A stretch of 64,000 nucleotides of DNA from contig JBAOIR010000089.1 of assembly GCA_037045585.1 (NCBI GenBank), forward strand, positions 1 to 64,000. Direction: 5' to 3'. The position numbers were made by a program, and so were the translations under genes. Every line of letters begins with the position of its first letter. Within the stretch, counting starts at the first letter, position 1. This DNA is from SSF14 sp037045585 (GTDB taxonomy: Bacteria; Actinomycetota; Acidimicrobiia; Acidimicrobiales; Microtrichaceae). Of this stretch, positions 20,088-29,225 are shown piece after piece. The notes under the pieces were generated by a model. That model saw only the letters and a list, made by a program, of their open reading frames with translations. It did no database searches and was not told where the DNA came from.

Positions 20088-21194
20088 TCAGGGAAGGCGC
20101 GGCCAGGGATCGGTGAAGAACCGACGGATGTGTGTCGAACGCTTCCCGACCGGGCCGATGTCGCCGGCGGCGTAGGAGTGGAACGCCACCCGCGGCGCTC
20201 CGTCGGCGCCGACGAAGAACTCGAGACCGCCGGGCCCGGAGCGTCCGTTCGTCGACGACAGCCAGGGCCCGGTTGGGCGGTCGGTGCACGGCCCAGCGGG
20301 CGAGGCGCAGCGGGCGATGCCGGTGAGGTAATCGCCGGTGTCCCAGTGGCCCGCCGAGTAGGCGAGCAGGTACGTCGATCCGTCGAAGAACATCGCCGGG
20401 TTCTCGATGAACCAGTCCTGCCAGGGCTGTTCCCGTTTGAGGATCGCGACCGCCGGACCGGATGGGTCGGCCGCTCCGTTGAGCGGAATGGACCAGATGT
20501 TGACGTTCGATCCGCCCATGGCGACGAGGAGCGTCGCCGCTCCGCCGGGGCCGATGAACACGGACGGATCGAGCGCTCCGCCCCCGTTGGTGCCACAGGT
20601 GACGGGGGCAGGATCTGGCAAGTACGGCCCGGCCGGGCTCGTCGCGAGGGCCCGGCCGACGCACTGGTCGCTCTTGGAGTCCGGAACGCCCGAGCGGTGC
20701 GCCGCGAAGAACATGACGTATCGGCCGCCGATCTTCGCGACGCTCGGCGCCCAGATCTCCGCCGAGCGCGCCCAGGGCGGTGTGCCGGGCATCGCCTCGG
20801 TCGTGCGGTACATGGCGAGGGGAGCGTCGATGTCGGCCATCGTCGCCACGGGCACGTGCTGGTAGGTCGACGTCGAGAACACGTAGCTCACGCCGTTCTC
20901 GACGAACACCGACGGGTCGGCGGTGTTGGGGAGATTCGCCGGGCCGAGATCGAGCGGTCGCACCACGTCGCCCACGGGCGGCCTCTTTGCCGCCTCCGAC
21001 AGAGCGACCAGCGCGTCGATCGCCTGTTGGCGGGTCATCACGATCTTCCAGCGGCCGCCCACGCAGCGCATGACGTGGGTGCCGTTCTCGCCCCAGTCGG
21101 TGCTGTTGCAGCGGGCACCGGGCTTGGCCCTGATGCAGCCGGCCGTTGCCAGGAGCAGGATCGCGAGCAGCAGGGCGGTGGATCGGCGTGGCAT
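20088..21194 (-). CDS. Glycoside hydrolase family 43-like lipoprotein
   Basis: Extracellular, lipid-anchored five-bladed beta-propeller, probably cutting arabinan- or xylan-type glycans. The start MPRRSTALLLAILLLATAGC at 21194 gives a lipoprotein signal with lipobox ATAGC. A small Cys-containing domain (RCNSTDWGENG … MRCVGGRW) precedes the propeller. GH43-type motifs are visible: NTADPSVFVENG with the general-base Asp, AEIWAPSVAKIGGRYVMFF, GGALDPSVFIG with the modulating Asp, and WFIENPAMFFDG with the general-acid Glu. Several Cys pairs suit an exported protein. The substrate is not known. Confidence 0.82.
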   Translation of the reverse strand: MPRRSTALLLAILLLATAGCIRAKPGARCNSTDWGENGTHVMRCVGGRWKIVMTRQQAIDALVALSEAAKRPPVGDVVRPLDLGPANLPNTADPSVFVENGVSYVFSTSTYQHVPVATMADIDAPLAMYRTTEAMPGTPPWARSAEIWAPSVAKIGGRYVMFFAAHRSGVPDSKSDQCVGRALATSPAGPYLPDPAPVTCGTNGGGALDPSVFIGPGGAATLLVAMGGSNVNIWSIPLNGAADPSGPAVAILKREQPWQDWFIENPAMFFDGSTYLLAYSAGHWDTGDYLTGIARCASPAGPCTDRPTGPWLSSTNGRSGPGGLEFFVGADGAPRVAFHSYAAGDIGPVGKRSTHIRRFFTDPWPRLP

Positions 21195-21356
21195 CCGGTC
21201 ACCGTAACGGCCACGAACCTGACCCCGCTGAATACTCGTCGTTTCCGAACTCATCTCCCCGAACGGGTGTCATCGCGGGGCGGTGGTGTTGTCACGGGGG
21301 AATCCAGATGGTTGAGCCGAAGCGGAACCAGATCGGTTACGCTCCTCGGACCGCCT

Positions 21357-22595
21357 ATGGATGAACGCCCCCGAAGTCTCAGGGCCATGTTGGCGGAGGC
21401 GAAGGACACCTCCGAACTCATGGTCGACCTGGCGTACGCCGCCGTGTATTTCAACGACCCGGGCATGTGCGAGGAAGTCGCAGCGCTCGAGAGTCGTCTC
21501 AACGATCTGGTGCAGGACATGCGGGCCGTCTGCATCCTGGCCGTCCGCCGCCCGTCGGAGGCCGAGTCGATGGCGGCCGTCCTCCAGGTCATCGGCGCGA
21601 TCGAGGGCATCGGCAACGCTGCCATCGACATCACCCGCATCGTCACCCACCGCCTCGGCATCCCCAACGAGCTGATCGGCGACCTCTCCAATGCGGAGGA
21701 GGTCTCACACCGGGTCTGGATCCGCGAGGGCAGCCACATGGCCAACCGCCCGGTGGCTGCGCTCGAGCTGCCGGTCGCGACCGGCATGCGCATCATGGCG
21801 ATCCGCCGTGGGCGCTCCTGGATCAGCGAGATCGACGGCGACCTCGTCCTGCTCCCCGGCGACGTGTTGTTCCTGCGAGGGTCGCCCCCCGGCATCACCC
21901 GCCTGCACGAGCTGGCCGCCGCGCCCACGTGGAGTCCTCCGTCGGTTCCCGCTCCGGGTGCGCTCACCGACCTCGATCGCGCCGTCGACGTGTTGGTCGA
22001 GATGAAGAACATCTCCGAGGCATCGGTCGGCCTGGCCTACTCGGCCCTCGCGCTGCGCGACCGTGGCCTCGCCGCCGAGGTCGTGCACCTCGCCAATCGT
22101 CTCGACGAGATGAAGGACCACCTGCAGCTGTGGGTGTTGCGTGCGAGCGCGAGCAACGTCGACCCGTCGCCACTGCGAGGTCTCCTGCAGCTGTCCCACG
22201 TCGCCGAGGAGTTGGGCGACCAGGCGAGCCAGATGGTGTGGCTGATCAGCGACGAGATCGAGTTCCACCCGGTGCTCGCAATGGCGCTCGGCGAGAGCGA
22301 TGTGGTGGTGATGCGGGTGCCCGTCGCCGACGGCGCCGCTGTGGTCGGCAAGTCGATGGCCGACATGCAGCTCGACATCGAACCCGGGTTCCACGTCCTC
22401 GCATTGTTGCGGCGCGGCCAGTATCTCTACCGTCCCCGGCCGTTCGTGAGCTTCGAGGCGGGAGACGAGGTCATCGCCTCCGGCCCCCACGAGGGAAGAC
22501 AACGGCTCGCCGAGTTGTTCGGATGGAAGCTGCTCGAGGACGACGACGACGACGCCCTCGGCGAACCCGAACTCGTGCCGCTCCGCAGTGCTTGA
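21357..22595 (+). CDS. Duplicated PhoU-like/TrkA_C protein (potassium-channel regulator type)
   Basis: 412 residues made of two similar halves, each a PhoU-like helical bundle followed by a TrkA_C (RCK-C) ligand-binding domain. Half 1 has MLAEAKDTSELMVDLAYAAV then VAALELPVATGMRIMAIRRG and DLVLLPGDVLFLRGSP. Half 2 has LVEMKNISEASVGLAYSALA then VVMRVPVADGAAVVGKSMAD and SFEAGDEVIASGP. There is no membrane segment. Such modules regulate K+ or other cation channels, often in a neighbouring gene; no channel gene is adjacent here. An acidic run (EDDDDDALGE) is at the C-terminus. Likely cytoplasmic and regulatory; target unknown. Confidence 0.82.
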   Translation: MDERPRSLRAMLAEAKDTSELMVDLAYAAVYFNDPGMCEEVAALESRLNDLVQDMRAVCILAVRRPSEAESMAAVLQVIGAIEGIGNAAIDITRIVTHRLGIPNELIGDLSNAEEVSHRVWIREGSHMANRPVAALELPVATGMRIMAIRRGRSWISEIDGDLVLLPGDVLFLRGSPPGITRLHELAAAPTWSPPSVPAPGALTDLDRAVDVLVEMKNISEASVGLAYSALALRDRGLAAEVVHLANRLDEMKDHLQLWVLRASASNVDPSPLRGLLQLSHVAEELGDQASQMVWLISDEIEFHPVLAMALGESDVVVMRVPVADGAAVVGKSMADMQLDIEPGFHVLALLRRGQYLYRPRPFVSFEAGDEVIASGPHEGRQRLAELFGWKLLEDDDDDALGEPELVPLRSA

Positions 22596-22652
22596 TCTGC
22601 TCCGCAGCGCCTGACCCACTGCCGCGGCACCCCCGCTGATTGGACGATTGAC

Positions 22653-23513
22653 ATGACCGACGCGCCAGCGCTCCGACTCCTCTCGGTGCACGCCCACCCC
22701 GACGACGAGGCGTCCAAGGGGGCCGCGCTCGTCGCCCGCTACGTCGGAGAAGGTGCTCACGCGACGCTGGTGTGCTGCACCGGCGGCGAGCTCGGTTCGA
22801 TCCTGAACCCGGCGATGGACCGCCCCGAGGTGGTCGAGAACCTGCCGGAGGTGCGAGCCAAGGAGCTCGAGCGTTCGGCACAGATCATCGGCTACCAGCG
22901 GGTCGACATGCTCGGCTACAAGGACTCGGGCATGCCCGACATGCCCGAGAATGCCGACCCGGCCAACTTCGCCAACGCGCCGCTCGACGACGCCGTGCTG
23001 CGGCTGGTTCGGATCATCCGACGGGACCGCCCGCAGGTGCTCCTCACCTACGACGAGGAGCAGGGGCACTACCCCCATCCCGACCACCTGCGGACCCACG
23101 AGATCTCGGTCCACGCGTTCGACCGGGCGGGCGATCCCGACTGGTTCCCCGAGGCCGGCGACCCGTGGCAGCCGTCGAAGATGTACTACACGACGTGGGC
23201 GCGGGCCCGGATCGAGGCCACGCACCAGAAGATGCTCGAACTCGGCATCGAGTCGCCGTTCCCGACGGACTGGTTCGACCGTCCGAACCTGGATCACCGG
23301 ATCACCACCAAGGTCGACGTCGGGGCCTTCCTCCACATCCGCGATGAGGCGCTGCTCGCACACGCCACCCAGGTCGACCCCAACGAGAAGTTCTGGTTCG
23401 GTCTGACCCCGCAGGTCGCGGCGGCGACCTACCCGTGGGACGACTACATCCTCGCCCGCAGCACGATCGACACGGAGCTCCCCGAGGACGACCTGTTCGC
23501 CGGTCTCCGATGA
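22653..23513 (+). CDS. mca: Mycothiol S-conjugate amidase
   Basis: Zinc amidase cleaving mycothiol S-conjugates during detoxification, which implies that the host makes mycothiol, an actinobacterial thiol. The 286-residue LmbE-fold protein starts close to the zinc motif HAHPDDEASKG, then has CCTGGELGSILNP, LGYKDSGMPDMPEN (typical Mca), TYDEEQGHYPHPDHLRTHE with the second zinc His, and MYYTTWARARIE. Mca and MshB are paralogues; the DMPEN segment and length favour Mca. It follows the PhoU/TrkA_C gene by 57 bases and precedes ppk2. Confidence 0.9.
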   Translation: MTDAPALRLLSVHAHPDDEASKGAALVARYVGEGAHATLVCCTGGELGSILNPAMDRPEVVENLPEVRAKELERSAQIIGYQRVDMLGYKDSGMPDMPENADPANFANAPLDDAVLRLVRIIRRDRPQVLLTYDEEQGHYPHPDHLRTHEISVHAFDRAGDPDWFPEAGDPWQPSKMYYTTWARARIEATHQKMLELGIESPFPTDWFDRPNLDHRITTKVDVGAFLHIRDEALLAHATQVDPNEKFWFGLTPQVAAATYPWDDYILARSTIDTELPEDDLFAGLR

Positions 23514-23583
23514 GTGCTTCGACCCGACGGGTGAGGACTTTCGACCCTGCCATTGTGCTGAGCGGTCGCGTCAGCATGCCGGG

Positions 23584-24681
23584 ATGACTGACACCCGCAC
23601 CGTCGATTCTGGGGATCGTGCTCCTGACCTGTCCGCCGAGGCGATCGCCGCCTTCGAAGCCCAGGAAGGTGCCGATTCGGCCGCCGGCTCGACGATCAAC
23701 GCCGTGCGCGACCTGCTGCGGGGCGCCCGGGCCGACGACCTGCAGGAAGTGGCCCGCTGGCTGCAGGCCCTGATCGAGGGCCAGTCGCCCGATGAGCTGA
23801 CTCAGCTCGGAACGTTGCTGGCGCAGGACGAGCCGCTGTGGGGGAGTCCCCCCGACCCCGACGACGTGGTGTTGGCCGACGGCTGGCGGTCGGGTGCGTA
23901 CCCGTACCGGAACCTCATGTCCCGCAAGGCGTACGAACGCGAGAAGTACCAGCTGCAGGTCGAGCTCCTGAAGCTCCAGGCCTGGTGCAAGGACACGGGG
24001 GAGCGACTCGTCATCGTCTTCGAGGGGCGTGACGCCGCCGGCAAGGGCGGGACGATCAAGCGCTTCATGGAGCACCTCAACCCTCGCGGAGCTCGCGTCG
24101 TCGCCCTCGAGAAGCCGACCGATGCCGAGCGGGGTCAGTGGTACTTCCAGCGCTACGTCCAACACCTGCCGACCGCCGGGGAGATCGTGCTGTTCGACCG
24201 CTCCTGGTACAACCGGGCCGGCGTCGAACGGGTCATGGGATTCTGCTCCGATGAGGAGTACCGGGAGTTCCTGCAGCAGGCCCCGTCGTTCGAGCAGAGC
24301 CTGGCGCGCAGCGGTGTGCGGCTCCTCAAGTTCTGGTTCTCGGTGAGTCGAGAGGAGCAGCTGCGGCGGTTCCACGAGCGGGAACGGCATCCGCTCAAGC
24401 AATGGAAGCTGTCGCCGGTCGATCTCGCCTCCCTCGACAAGTGGGACGACTACACGCTCGCCAAGGAGACGATGTTCCTGCACACCGACACGGCGATGGC
24501 GCCGTGGACGGTCATCAAGTCGGACTGCAAGAAGCGGGCGCGGCTCAACGCCATGAGGTTCGTGCTGCACCAGTTGCCGTACGCCGAGAAGGACGTCGAG
24601 CGCATCGGCACGCTCGATCCGTTGATCGTCGGCCGCGCCGACCTCCTGAACGACTTCTCGGAGCGTCCGGCGACCCTGTGA
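23584..24681 (+). CDS. ppk2: Polyphosphate kinase 2
   Basis: Transfers phosphate between polyphosphate and nucleoside phosphates. The 365-residue protein has an N-terminal ~110-residue extension, then the PPK2 core: Walker A FEGRDAAGKGGTIKRF, the lid-side EKPTDAERGQWYFQRYVQ, Walker B LFDRSWYNRAGVERVMGF, FWFSVSREEQLRRFHER and DYTLAKETMFLHTDT. One-domain organisation with the extension is that of class I PPK2, which normally favours ADP/GDP, but direction cannot be decided from sequence. It has its own 70-base upstream gap after mca. Confidence 0.9.
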   Translation: MTDTRTVDSGDRAPDLSAEAIAAFEAQEGADSAAGSTINAVRDLLRGARADDLQEVARWLQALIEGQSPDELTQLGTLLAQDEPLWGSPPDPDDVVLADGWRSGAYPYRNLMSRKAYEREKYQLQVELLKLQAWCKDTGERLVIVFEGRDAAGKGGTIKRFMEHLNPRGARVVALEKPTDAERGQWYFQRYVQHLPTAGEIVLFDRSWYNRAGVERVMGFCSDEEYREFLQQAPSFEQSLARSGVRLLKFWFSVSREEQLRRFHERERHPLKQWKLSPVDLASLDKWDDYTLAKETMFLHTDTAMAPWTVIKSDCKKRARLNAMRFVLHQLPYAEKDVERIGTLDPLIVGRADLLNDFSERPATL

Positions 24682-24714
24682 CCCGGCGATCCGGCCAGGG
24701 GCTACGGTGACGGC

Positions 24715-25566
24715 GTGACGACCCTCGCGGAACGCCTCGGCTACGCGGCCGACGACCGGCTGCTCATCATCAATTGCGACGACCTCGGCATGAGCCATGC
24801 CGCCAACGAGGGCTGCTTCTCGGCACTACGTGACGGCATCGCGACGAGCGCAACGCTCATGGTGCCGTGTCCCTGGGCGAGGGCAGCAGTTGCCGAGTCA
24901 GACGGCGAGGACATCGGCGTCCATCTCACGCTGAACTCCGAGTACGACCGGTACCGGTGGGGGCCCATCACCCATGGCCCGTCGCTGCTTGACGGCGACG
25001 GCGGCTTCCCGCGCACGGTGGAGGACTCGTGGGACCACGCCGACCTTGACGAGGCGCGTCGCGAGTGCCGCGCTCAGATCGAACGGGCGATGTTGTGGGG
25101 GCTCGACGTGACCCACCTCGACAGCCACATGGGCACACTCCAGCTGCGTCCCGAGTTCTTCGACATCTACCTCGACATGGCCATCGAGTTCTCCCTTCCG
25201 CTGCGCATGGCGGGGGCGTCCGCCGAGCACACTGCCGGGTTCCCGTTCCGTCAGCTCGCCGCCGACGAAGGGGTCCTGTTCCCCGACTCGTTCGTGTACG
25301 TCGGCGGCGTCGGCTCTCGCGAGACCATCGAGTCGGTCGCAACGTCGCTTCGTCCCGGAGTGACCGAGGTCTATGTGCACCCGGCGGTCGACACGCCCGA
25401 GCTCCGCGCCATCGCCGACACGTGGGCAGAGCGGGTGGACGACCTCGACCTCGTCGCCGCCGGCGGTCCGCTGGCAGCGACCTTGGCCGAGCAGGGTGTG
25501 GCGCTGATCGGTTGGCGGGAGATCCGCGATCTGATGCGTTCGGGTCCGCTCGGCCGTACCGCCTGA
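24715..25566 (+). CDS. ChbG/HpnK (YdjC)-family carbohydrate deacetylase
   Basis: Metal-dependent deacetylase of N-acetylated sugars or hopanoid head groups. The GTG-started 283-residue protein has the family pattern LIINCDDLGMSHAANEG with the metal-binding Asp pair, EDIGVHLTLNSEYDRYRWGP with the first metal His, and VTHLDSHMGTLQLRPEF with the second. Near the end VTEVYVHPAVDTPELR supplies the usual His. It lies 33 bases downstream of ppk2 and may share its transcript. Substrate unknown. Confidence 0.85.
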   Translation: MTTLAERLGYAADDRLLIINCDDLGMSHAANEGCFSALRDGIATSATLMVPCPWARAAVAESDGEDIGVHLTLNSEYDRYRWGPITHGPSLLDGDGGFPRTVEDSWDHADLDEARRECRAQIERAMLWGLDVTHLDSHMGTLQLRPEFFDIYLDMAIEFSLPLRMAGASAEHTAGFPFRQLAADEGVLFPDSFVYVGGVGSRETIESVATSLRPGVTEVYVHPAVDTPELRAIADTWAERVDDLDLVAAGGPLAATLAEQGVALIGWREIRDLMRSGPLGRTA

Positions 25567-25602
25567 GGGCTCAAGCGGCAGCCGTCTCATCTGGCGGACG
25601 CC

Positions 25603-26226
25603 TCAGCCGCCAGACGTCTCGTCATCGGGGCACGATGCCCACAGGCCGAGGTTCGCCGTGCGAGCCGATCGTTCGGCGTCGCGGAAACGGTCGGCGTAGC
25701 TCACATTCGGCGGGATCGAGAGTACGTGCGCGTACCCGTCGCTCACCATCTGCAGGTTGAGGAACAGGCCGTCGGCGGCGCGGTACACGTACGCGAGCGT
25801 TCGGCCGTATCGGTCGCGCTCCTCGGCGTCACGTTCGAGTCGAACCGACGTTCCGACGGGAGCGAGCGATGCCAGGTGCTTGGAGGCCTCCTTGCCGAAG
25901 CACTCGACGGGGCGTCGCGGGTCGACGCTCTCGGGCGTGTTGAAGCCGATCATCCGGATGCGTGTCGTCGAGTCGCCCCCGGTCGTGACGTCGATCGTGT
26001 CGCCGTCGACGACCTTCGCGACGACAGCGTTCGCAGCGAGTGCGTCGGTGGCGGACCCGAGCGTGGTGGGGTCGTGGGACGTGCACGCAGCGACCAGCCC
26101 CAGTGTCAGCCCGACGGTGATCGCTGCGAGTGTTGCGGAGCGGTGAGCGGGGCGTTGCCGCTCAGACGCGTTGCAGGATGGTGCCCGTTCCGAGCCCCCC
26201 GCCGCAGCACATCGTGATGAGCGCAT
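25603..26226 (-). CDS. Thermonuclease (SNase)-like lipoprotein
   Basis: Staphylococcal-nuclease fold protein, probably exported and lipid-anchored. Core motifs: AKVVDGDTIDVTTGG, RIRMIGFNTPESVDPRRP, CFGKEASKHLASL, VRLERDAEERDRYGRTLAYVY, and the Tyr-rich YAHVLSIPPNVSY. The catalytic Arg and Glu of the RDRYGRTLAYV region are present. A signal and lipobox (LTLGLVAAC) precede. The start is uncertain: the only nearby in-frame start codons are ATGs at 26226 and 26319, both inside the thiolase 3' end, which leaves a long n-region; an indel near 26,150 is possible. It ends 36 bases from the convergent deacetylase. Confidence 0.8.
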   Translation of the reverse strand: MRSSRCAAAGGSERAPSCNASERQRPAHRSATLAAITVGLTLGLVAACTSHDPTTLGSATDALAANAVVAKVVDGDTIDVTTGGDSTTRIRMIGFNTPESVDPRRPVECFGKEASKHLASLAPVGTSVRLERDAEERDRYGRTLAYVYRAADGLFLNLQMVSDGYAHVLSIPPNVSYADRFRDAERSARTANLGLWASCPDDETSGG

Positions 26227-27340
26227 TCGTGCCGTCCGTTCGCTCGAGTTCGCCGAGCGCCTTGGTGATGAGGAAGGCGCCGGTTGCGCCGAGCGGGTGG
26301 CCGAGCGCGATGGCTCCACCGTTGGGGTTGGTCGTCTCGGGATTGCCCCCGAGCTCCTTGAGCCAGGCGAGTGCCACCGAGGCGAAGGCCTCGTTGATCT
26401 CGGTGAGGTCGATGTCCCCGATGGTGAGGCCGGTACGTGCGAGGAGGTGACGGGTCACGTCGATCGGGCCCGTGAGCATCATCACCGGATCGACGCCGAC
26501 CATTGCCGTGTCGAGCACCTTCGCTCGTGGTGTCAGGCCTAGCGCAGCCGCCTTCTCGGCGCTCATGAGGAGGACCGCGGCAGCGCCGTCGGAGATCTGA
26601 CTCGCCGTGCCGGCCGTGTGGACGCCGTTCTCGCGGGCGACCGGCTTGAGCGTTGCGAGCTTCTCGAGCGTGGTCTCGCGCAGCCCCTCGTCACGGCTGA
26701 CCGTGTGGGAGGTGCCCGTGGGCTTGCCCTCCTCGTCGAGGTCGGGCGCCTCGACGTCGACCACCTGGCTGTCGAACCGACCCTCGGCCCACGCCGCGGC
26801 CCCGCGCTCTTGGGATTGCAGGCCGAACGCGTCGCAATCGGCCCGGCTGATGCCCCACTTGTCGGCGATGCGCTCGGCGCCTTCGAACTGGGAAGCGAAC
26901 TCGTAGCGCTCGAAGTACGACTTGGGCACCGGGACGCCGAGGCCCAGCTTCTTCGACGAGTTTGAGCCGATCGGGATGCGGCTCATGACCTCGACACCGC
27001 ATGCGACGGCGACGTCGACCACACCCGCTGCGACGAGCGCGGTGGCGAGGTTGGTGGCCTGCTGCGACGAGCCGCACTGCGTGTCGACCGTCGTGGCGGC
27101 GACCTCTTGGGGGAGACCGGCGGTCAGCCATGCGGTGCGAGCGACGTTGAACGACTGCTCGCCGACCTGGGACACGCAGCCGCCGACGACCTGACCCACC
27201 TCGGCGGGATCGATGCCGGAACGCACGATGACTTCGCTCAGCACGGTCGCAAGGAGGTCGGCCGGATGGACCGATGCAAGACCTCCGTTGCGGCGACCGA
27301 TGGGCGTGCGTACGGCTTCGATGATGACGACGTCAGACAT
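26162..27340 (-). CDS. Thiolase (acetyl-CoA acetyltransferase)
   Basis: Condenses or cleaves beta-ketoacyl-CoA. 392 residues, starting MSDVVIIEAVRTPIGRRNGG. Catalytic Cys is in VDTQCGSSQQATNLAT near residue 89; the C-terminal catalytic residues are in NPNGGAIALGHPLGATGA (His) and MCCGGGLGTGTILQRV (Cys). NEAFASVALAWLKELG is the usual FAxA region. The actinobacterial FadA-type branch is likely; whether it works in beta-oxidation or biosynthesis is not decided by sequence. Upstream (towards 27,386) is a small gene on the same strand. Confidence 0.92.
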   Translation of the reverse strand: MSDVVIIEAVRTPIGRRNGGLASVHPADLLATVLSEVIVRSGIDPAEVGQVVGGCVSQVGEQSFNVARTAWLTAGLPQEVAATTVDTQCGSSQQATNLATALVAAGVVDVAVACGVEVMSRIPIGSNSSKKLGLGVPVPKSYFERYEFASQFEGAERIADKWGISRADCDAFGLQSQERGAAAWAEGRFDSQVVDVEAPDLDEEGKPTGTSHTVSRDEGLRETTLEKLATLKPVARENGVHTAGTASQISDGAAAVLLMSAEKAAALGLTPRAKVLDTAMVGVDPVMMLTGPIDVTRHLLARTGLTIGDIDLTEINEAFASVALAWLKELGGNPETTNPNGGAIALGHPLGATGAFLITKALGELERTDGTNALITMCCGGGLGTGTILQRV

Positions 27341-27385
27341 GTCGTGAACTGTAGGTGGTGGCGCTGGTCGGGGAGGGCGAAGCGA

Positions 27386-27568
27386 TCAGGCGGCCGCGGG
27401 GTGCTGGTGGTCGGTGCCACCCGAGTCGCCGTCGAGATCACGACGGGGGATCGAGTGCAGGATGGCACGAGCCTCGGCCAGGCCCTTGCGGCCGATCTGG
27501 CGAGTGGCCTCGGGGATCTTCCAGGAGTGGGTGTCGGCGGTGTCGATGAGGGTGAGCTGAGCGGTCAT
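27386..27568 (-). CDS. Small conserved-looking hypothetical protein (60 aa)
   Basis: Starts MTAQLTLIDTADTHSWKIPE at 27568 and continues ATRQIGRKGLAEARAILHSI with a His/Asp-rich tail (GGTDHQHPAAA). The layout of a short beta start, an acidic W-containing linker and a basic helix resembles small actinobacterial proteins I have seen without function; this is recollection, not a search. An upstream Met at 27628 would add 20 residues. It lies 45 bases upstream of the thiolase start on the same strand and 120 bases from the divergent HNH gene. Confidence 0.55.
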   Translation of the reverse strand: MTAQLTLIDTADTHSWKIPEATRQIGRKGLAEARAILHSIPRRDLDGDSGGTDHQHPAAA

Positions 27569-27688
27569 GGTTCCAGTATGAGGAGCACCCATGACAGTGA
27601 GATTGGTGGCCTGGGGAGTTGTACCCAATCGGCACGAAACACCCTGATCTGCGGCTGACTGTCAGACCCTTCCGATACACTCGAACAC

Positions 27689-28926
27689 ATGTTCGACGTG
27701 ACATTGCTGACCGAGATGACGGCGAAGATCGCCGGCCTCGACGAGCACCTCTACGCCGATGACGACCTGCTGGCCGGCGTGAAAGCCATCGAGACGGCGA
27801 TGCAGTCTCTCCAAGCGGCGCAGGGTGCGTTGTTGGGTGAGCTCGACGCCCGCGGTACCACCGACGTGGTCTCGGGTCATCGGACTGCGAACTGGTTGGC
27901 ACACGAGACCGGTATCGCACCGGTCACCGCGAAAAAGCGCGGGTGCGGTTGGCGGTGTCGTTGCGTCTCGATCTGCCCGAAACGGATCGGGCCGTGCGCG
28001 ACGGCCGGTTGTGTGCGGATCGGGCCAAGGTGATGGCGAACGCGATCAACGATCGGATCGCTACCGAGTTCCGAGAGATCGAAGCGTCGCTGATCGCGGA
28101 GTCAGCGTCGATGACGTTCGGCGACTGGGCTCAACGCGTCGCGATCGTTGCCGCCTTGTTGGATCAGGACGGCCCCGAACCGTCGGAGGATCCCAACAAC
28201 AACCGGTTGCGCCTCCGCGGTGGTCGTGACGGCATGAAACTCGCCGGCGTCCTCGTCGGCGACCTTGCGACCACGACCAAGGCCGCTGTCGAGCAGATCG
28301 CCGACGAACTCTGGCGCCAGTACCGCGACGACTCCGAACGCACCAACGGCGACATCTCGGTCCCCTCCCGGGAAACGCTGCTGGCCATGGCCCTCGCCGA
28401 AGCCGTCCGCCGCGGCCTCATGGTCAACGGTGATGGCAAGCCCACCCGCCCCAAGGTGGAGGCGACTCTGGTGATCAACGCGGAGGACCCCGATGTCGTC
28501 TACATCGACGGCAAACCGTTGATCCGAGGATCCGCCACCGCGTTGGCGTGTGACATGTCGGTGTGGACCATCATCCTCAACTCGCTCGGCCTCCCCCTCG
28601 ACATGGGTCGCGAACTCCGCAACGCCACGGTCGAACAACGCAAGGCGCTGAAGGTCCGCGATGGCGGGTGTGTGTTCCCCGGCTGCGGGATACGACCCGA
28701 GCACTGTGATGCCCACCATGTGGCGCAGTGGTGGCGGGATCTGGGAACGACCGACATCAAGCTCATGGCGTTCCTGTGTCGCCATCACCATGGGGTGATC
28801 CATCGAAAGGGTTGGGACCTTCGGATCGGCGACGACGGATGGTGCTGGATCACGACACCGTCCGGTATCAACCTGTGGTGTCAACGCCACGGCACCATCC
28901 GATCCGGCGCACCACCCGGCGCGTGA
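27689..28926 (+). CDS. DUF222-HNH endonuclease family protein, one frameshift
   Basis: Multicopy family of high-GC actinobacteria with an N-terminal DUF222 helical region and a C-terminal HNH nuclease. The first ~85 residues (LYADDDLLAGVKAIETAMQS … LDARGTTDVVSGHRTANWLA) are in one frame. Near 27,935, in GAAAAAGCGCG, the frame shifts to ARVRLAVSLRLDLPETDRAV. The HNH part is intact: GGCVFPGCGIRPEHCDAHHV, WWRDLGTTDIKLMAFLCRHH, HGVIHRKGWDLRI, with the two zinc Cys pairs and catalytic His. The tail is duplicated about 450 bases downstream. Confidence 0.87.
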
Positions 28927-29051
28927 CCGAGATTGCGATCGAGCCCGACCCCTCGGCCGATCGAACCCGGCGAACGACCCACCCGGTGGGTCCTTCGCCG
29001 CGCCCCCGAACACTCAAACAAGACCGCCGTCGCGTGGGCGAGTGTGCCTTC

Positions 29052-29102
29052 CGTAATCCATGCGGAAGGTGACGGCCGCCGACACATCTCGCATGGATTA
29101 CG
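29052..29102. repeat. Inverted repeat, 13-bp arms, 25-base spacer
   Basis: CGTAATCCATGCG at 29052-29064 is matched exactly by its complement CGCATGGATTACG at 29090-29102. It could form a hairpin in DNA or RNA, bind a dimeric protein, or be the ends of a tiny mobile element. Confidence 0.75.
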
Positions 29103-29149
29103 TCCGCTCGTCATGCGTGCATCGCCAACCGTCGCCTGGGCGGCGGTGG

Positions 29150-29198
29150 ACTCTCGATCGCTGAAGTGCGCTCGGACTCCATCTGAGCGATCGAGAGT
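29150..29198. repeat. Inverted repeat, 13-bp arms, 23-base spacer
   Basis: ACTCTCGATCGCT at 29150-29162 is matched exactly by AGCGATCGAGAGT at 29186-29198. Arm length and spacing are nearly those of the repeat 48 bases upstream although the sequence differs. Confidence 0.75.
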
Positions 29199-29225
29199 GT
29201 CGGCGTCGACTCGGCCTCGGATCGG

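Larger units (their letters stand above)
28927..29225. other. Intergenic spacer with two long inverted repeats
   Basis: No gene is seen in these 299 bases. Codon-like patterns are poor in all frames and no tRNA or rRNA is recognisable. The stretch holds two perfect 13-bp inverted repeats of similar geometry, listed separately, and lies between the HNH gene and its duplicated tail, so it was probably part of the duplication or insertion that made the remnant. Confidence 0.6.

Noticed and set aside
26162..26319. Longer nuclease N-terminus reaching 26319
   Set aside because: It would overlap the thiolase by more than 150 bases with Ser/Arg-rich code; the shorter ATG at 26226 is less bad, and an indel may hide the true start.
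28927..29225. tRNA or structured small RNA in the spacer
   Set aside because: The two hairpins have no cloverleaf arms, anticodon loop or CCA-type end.
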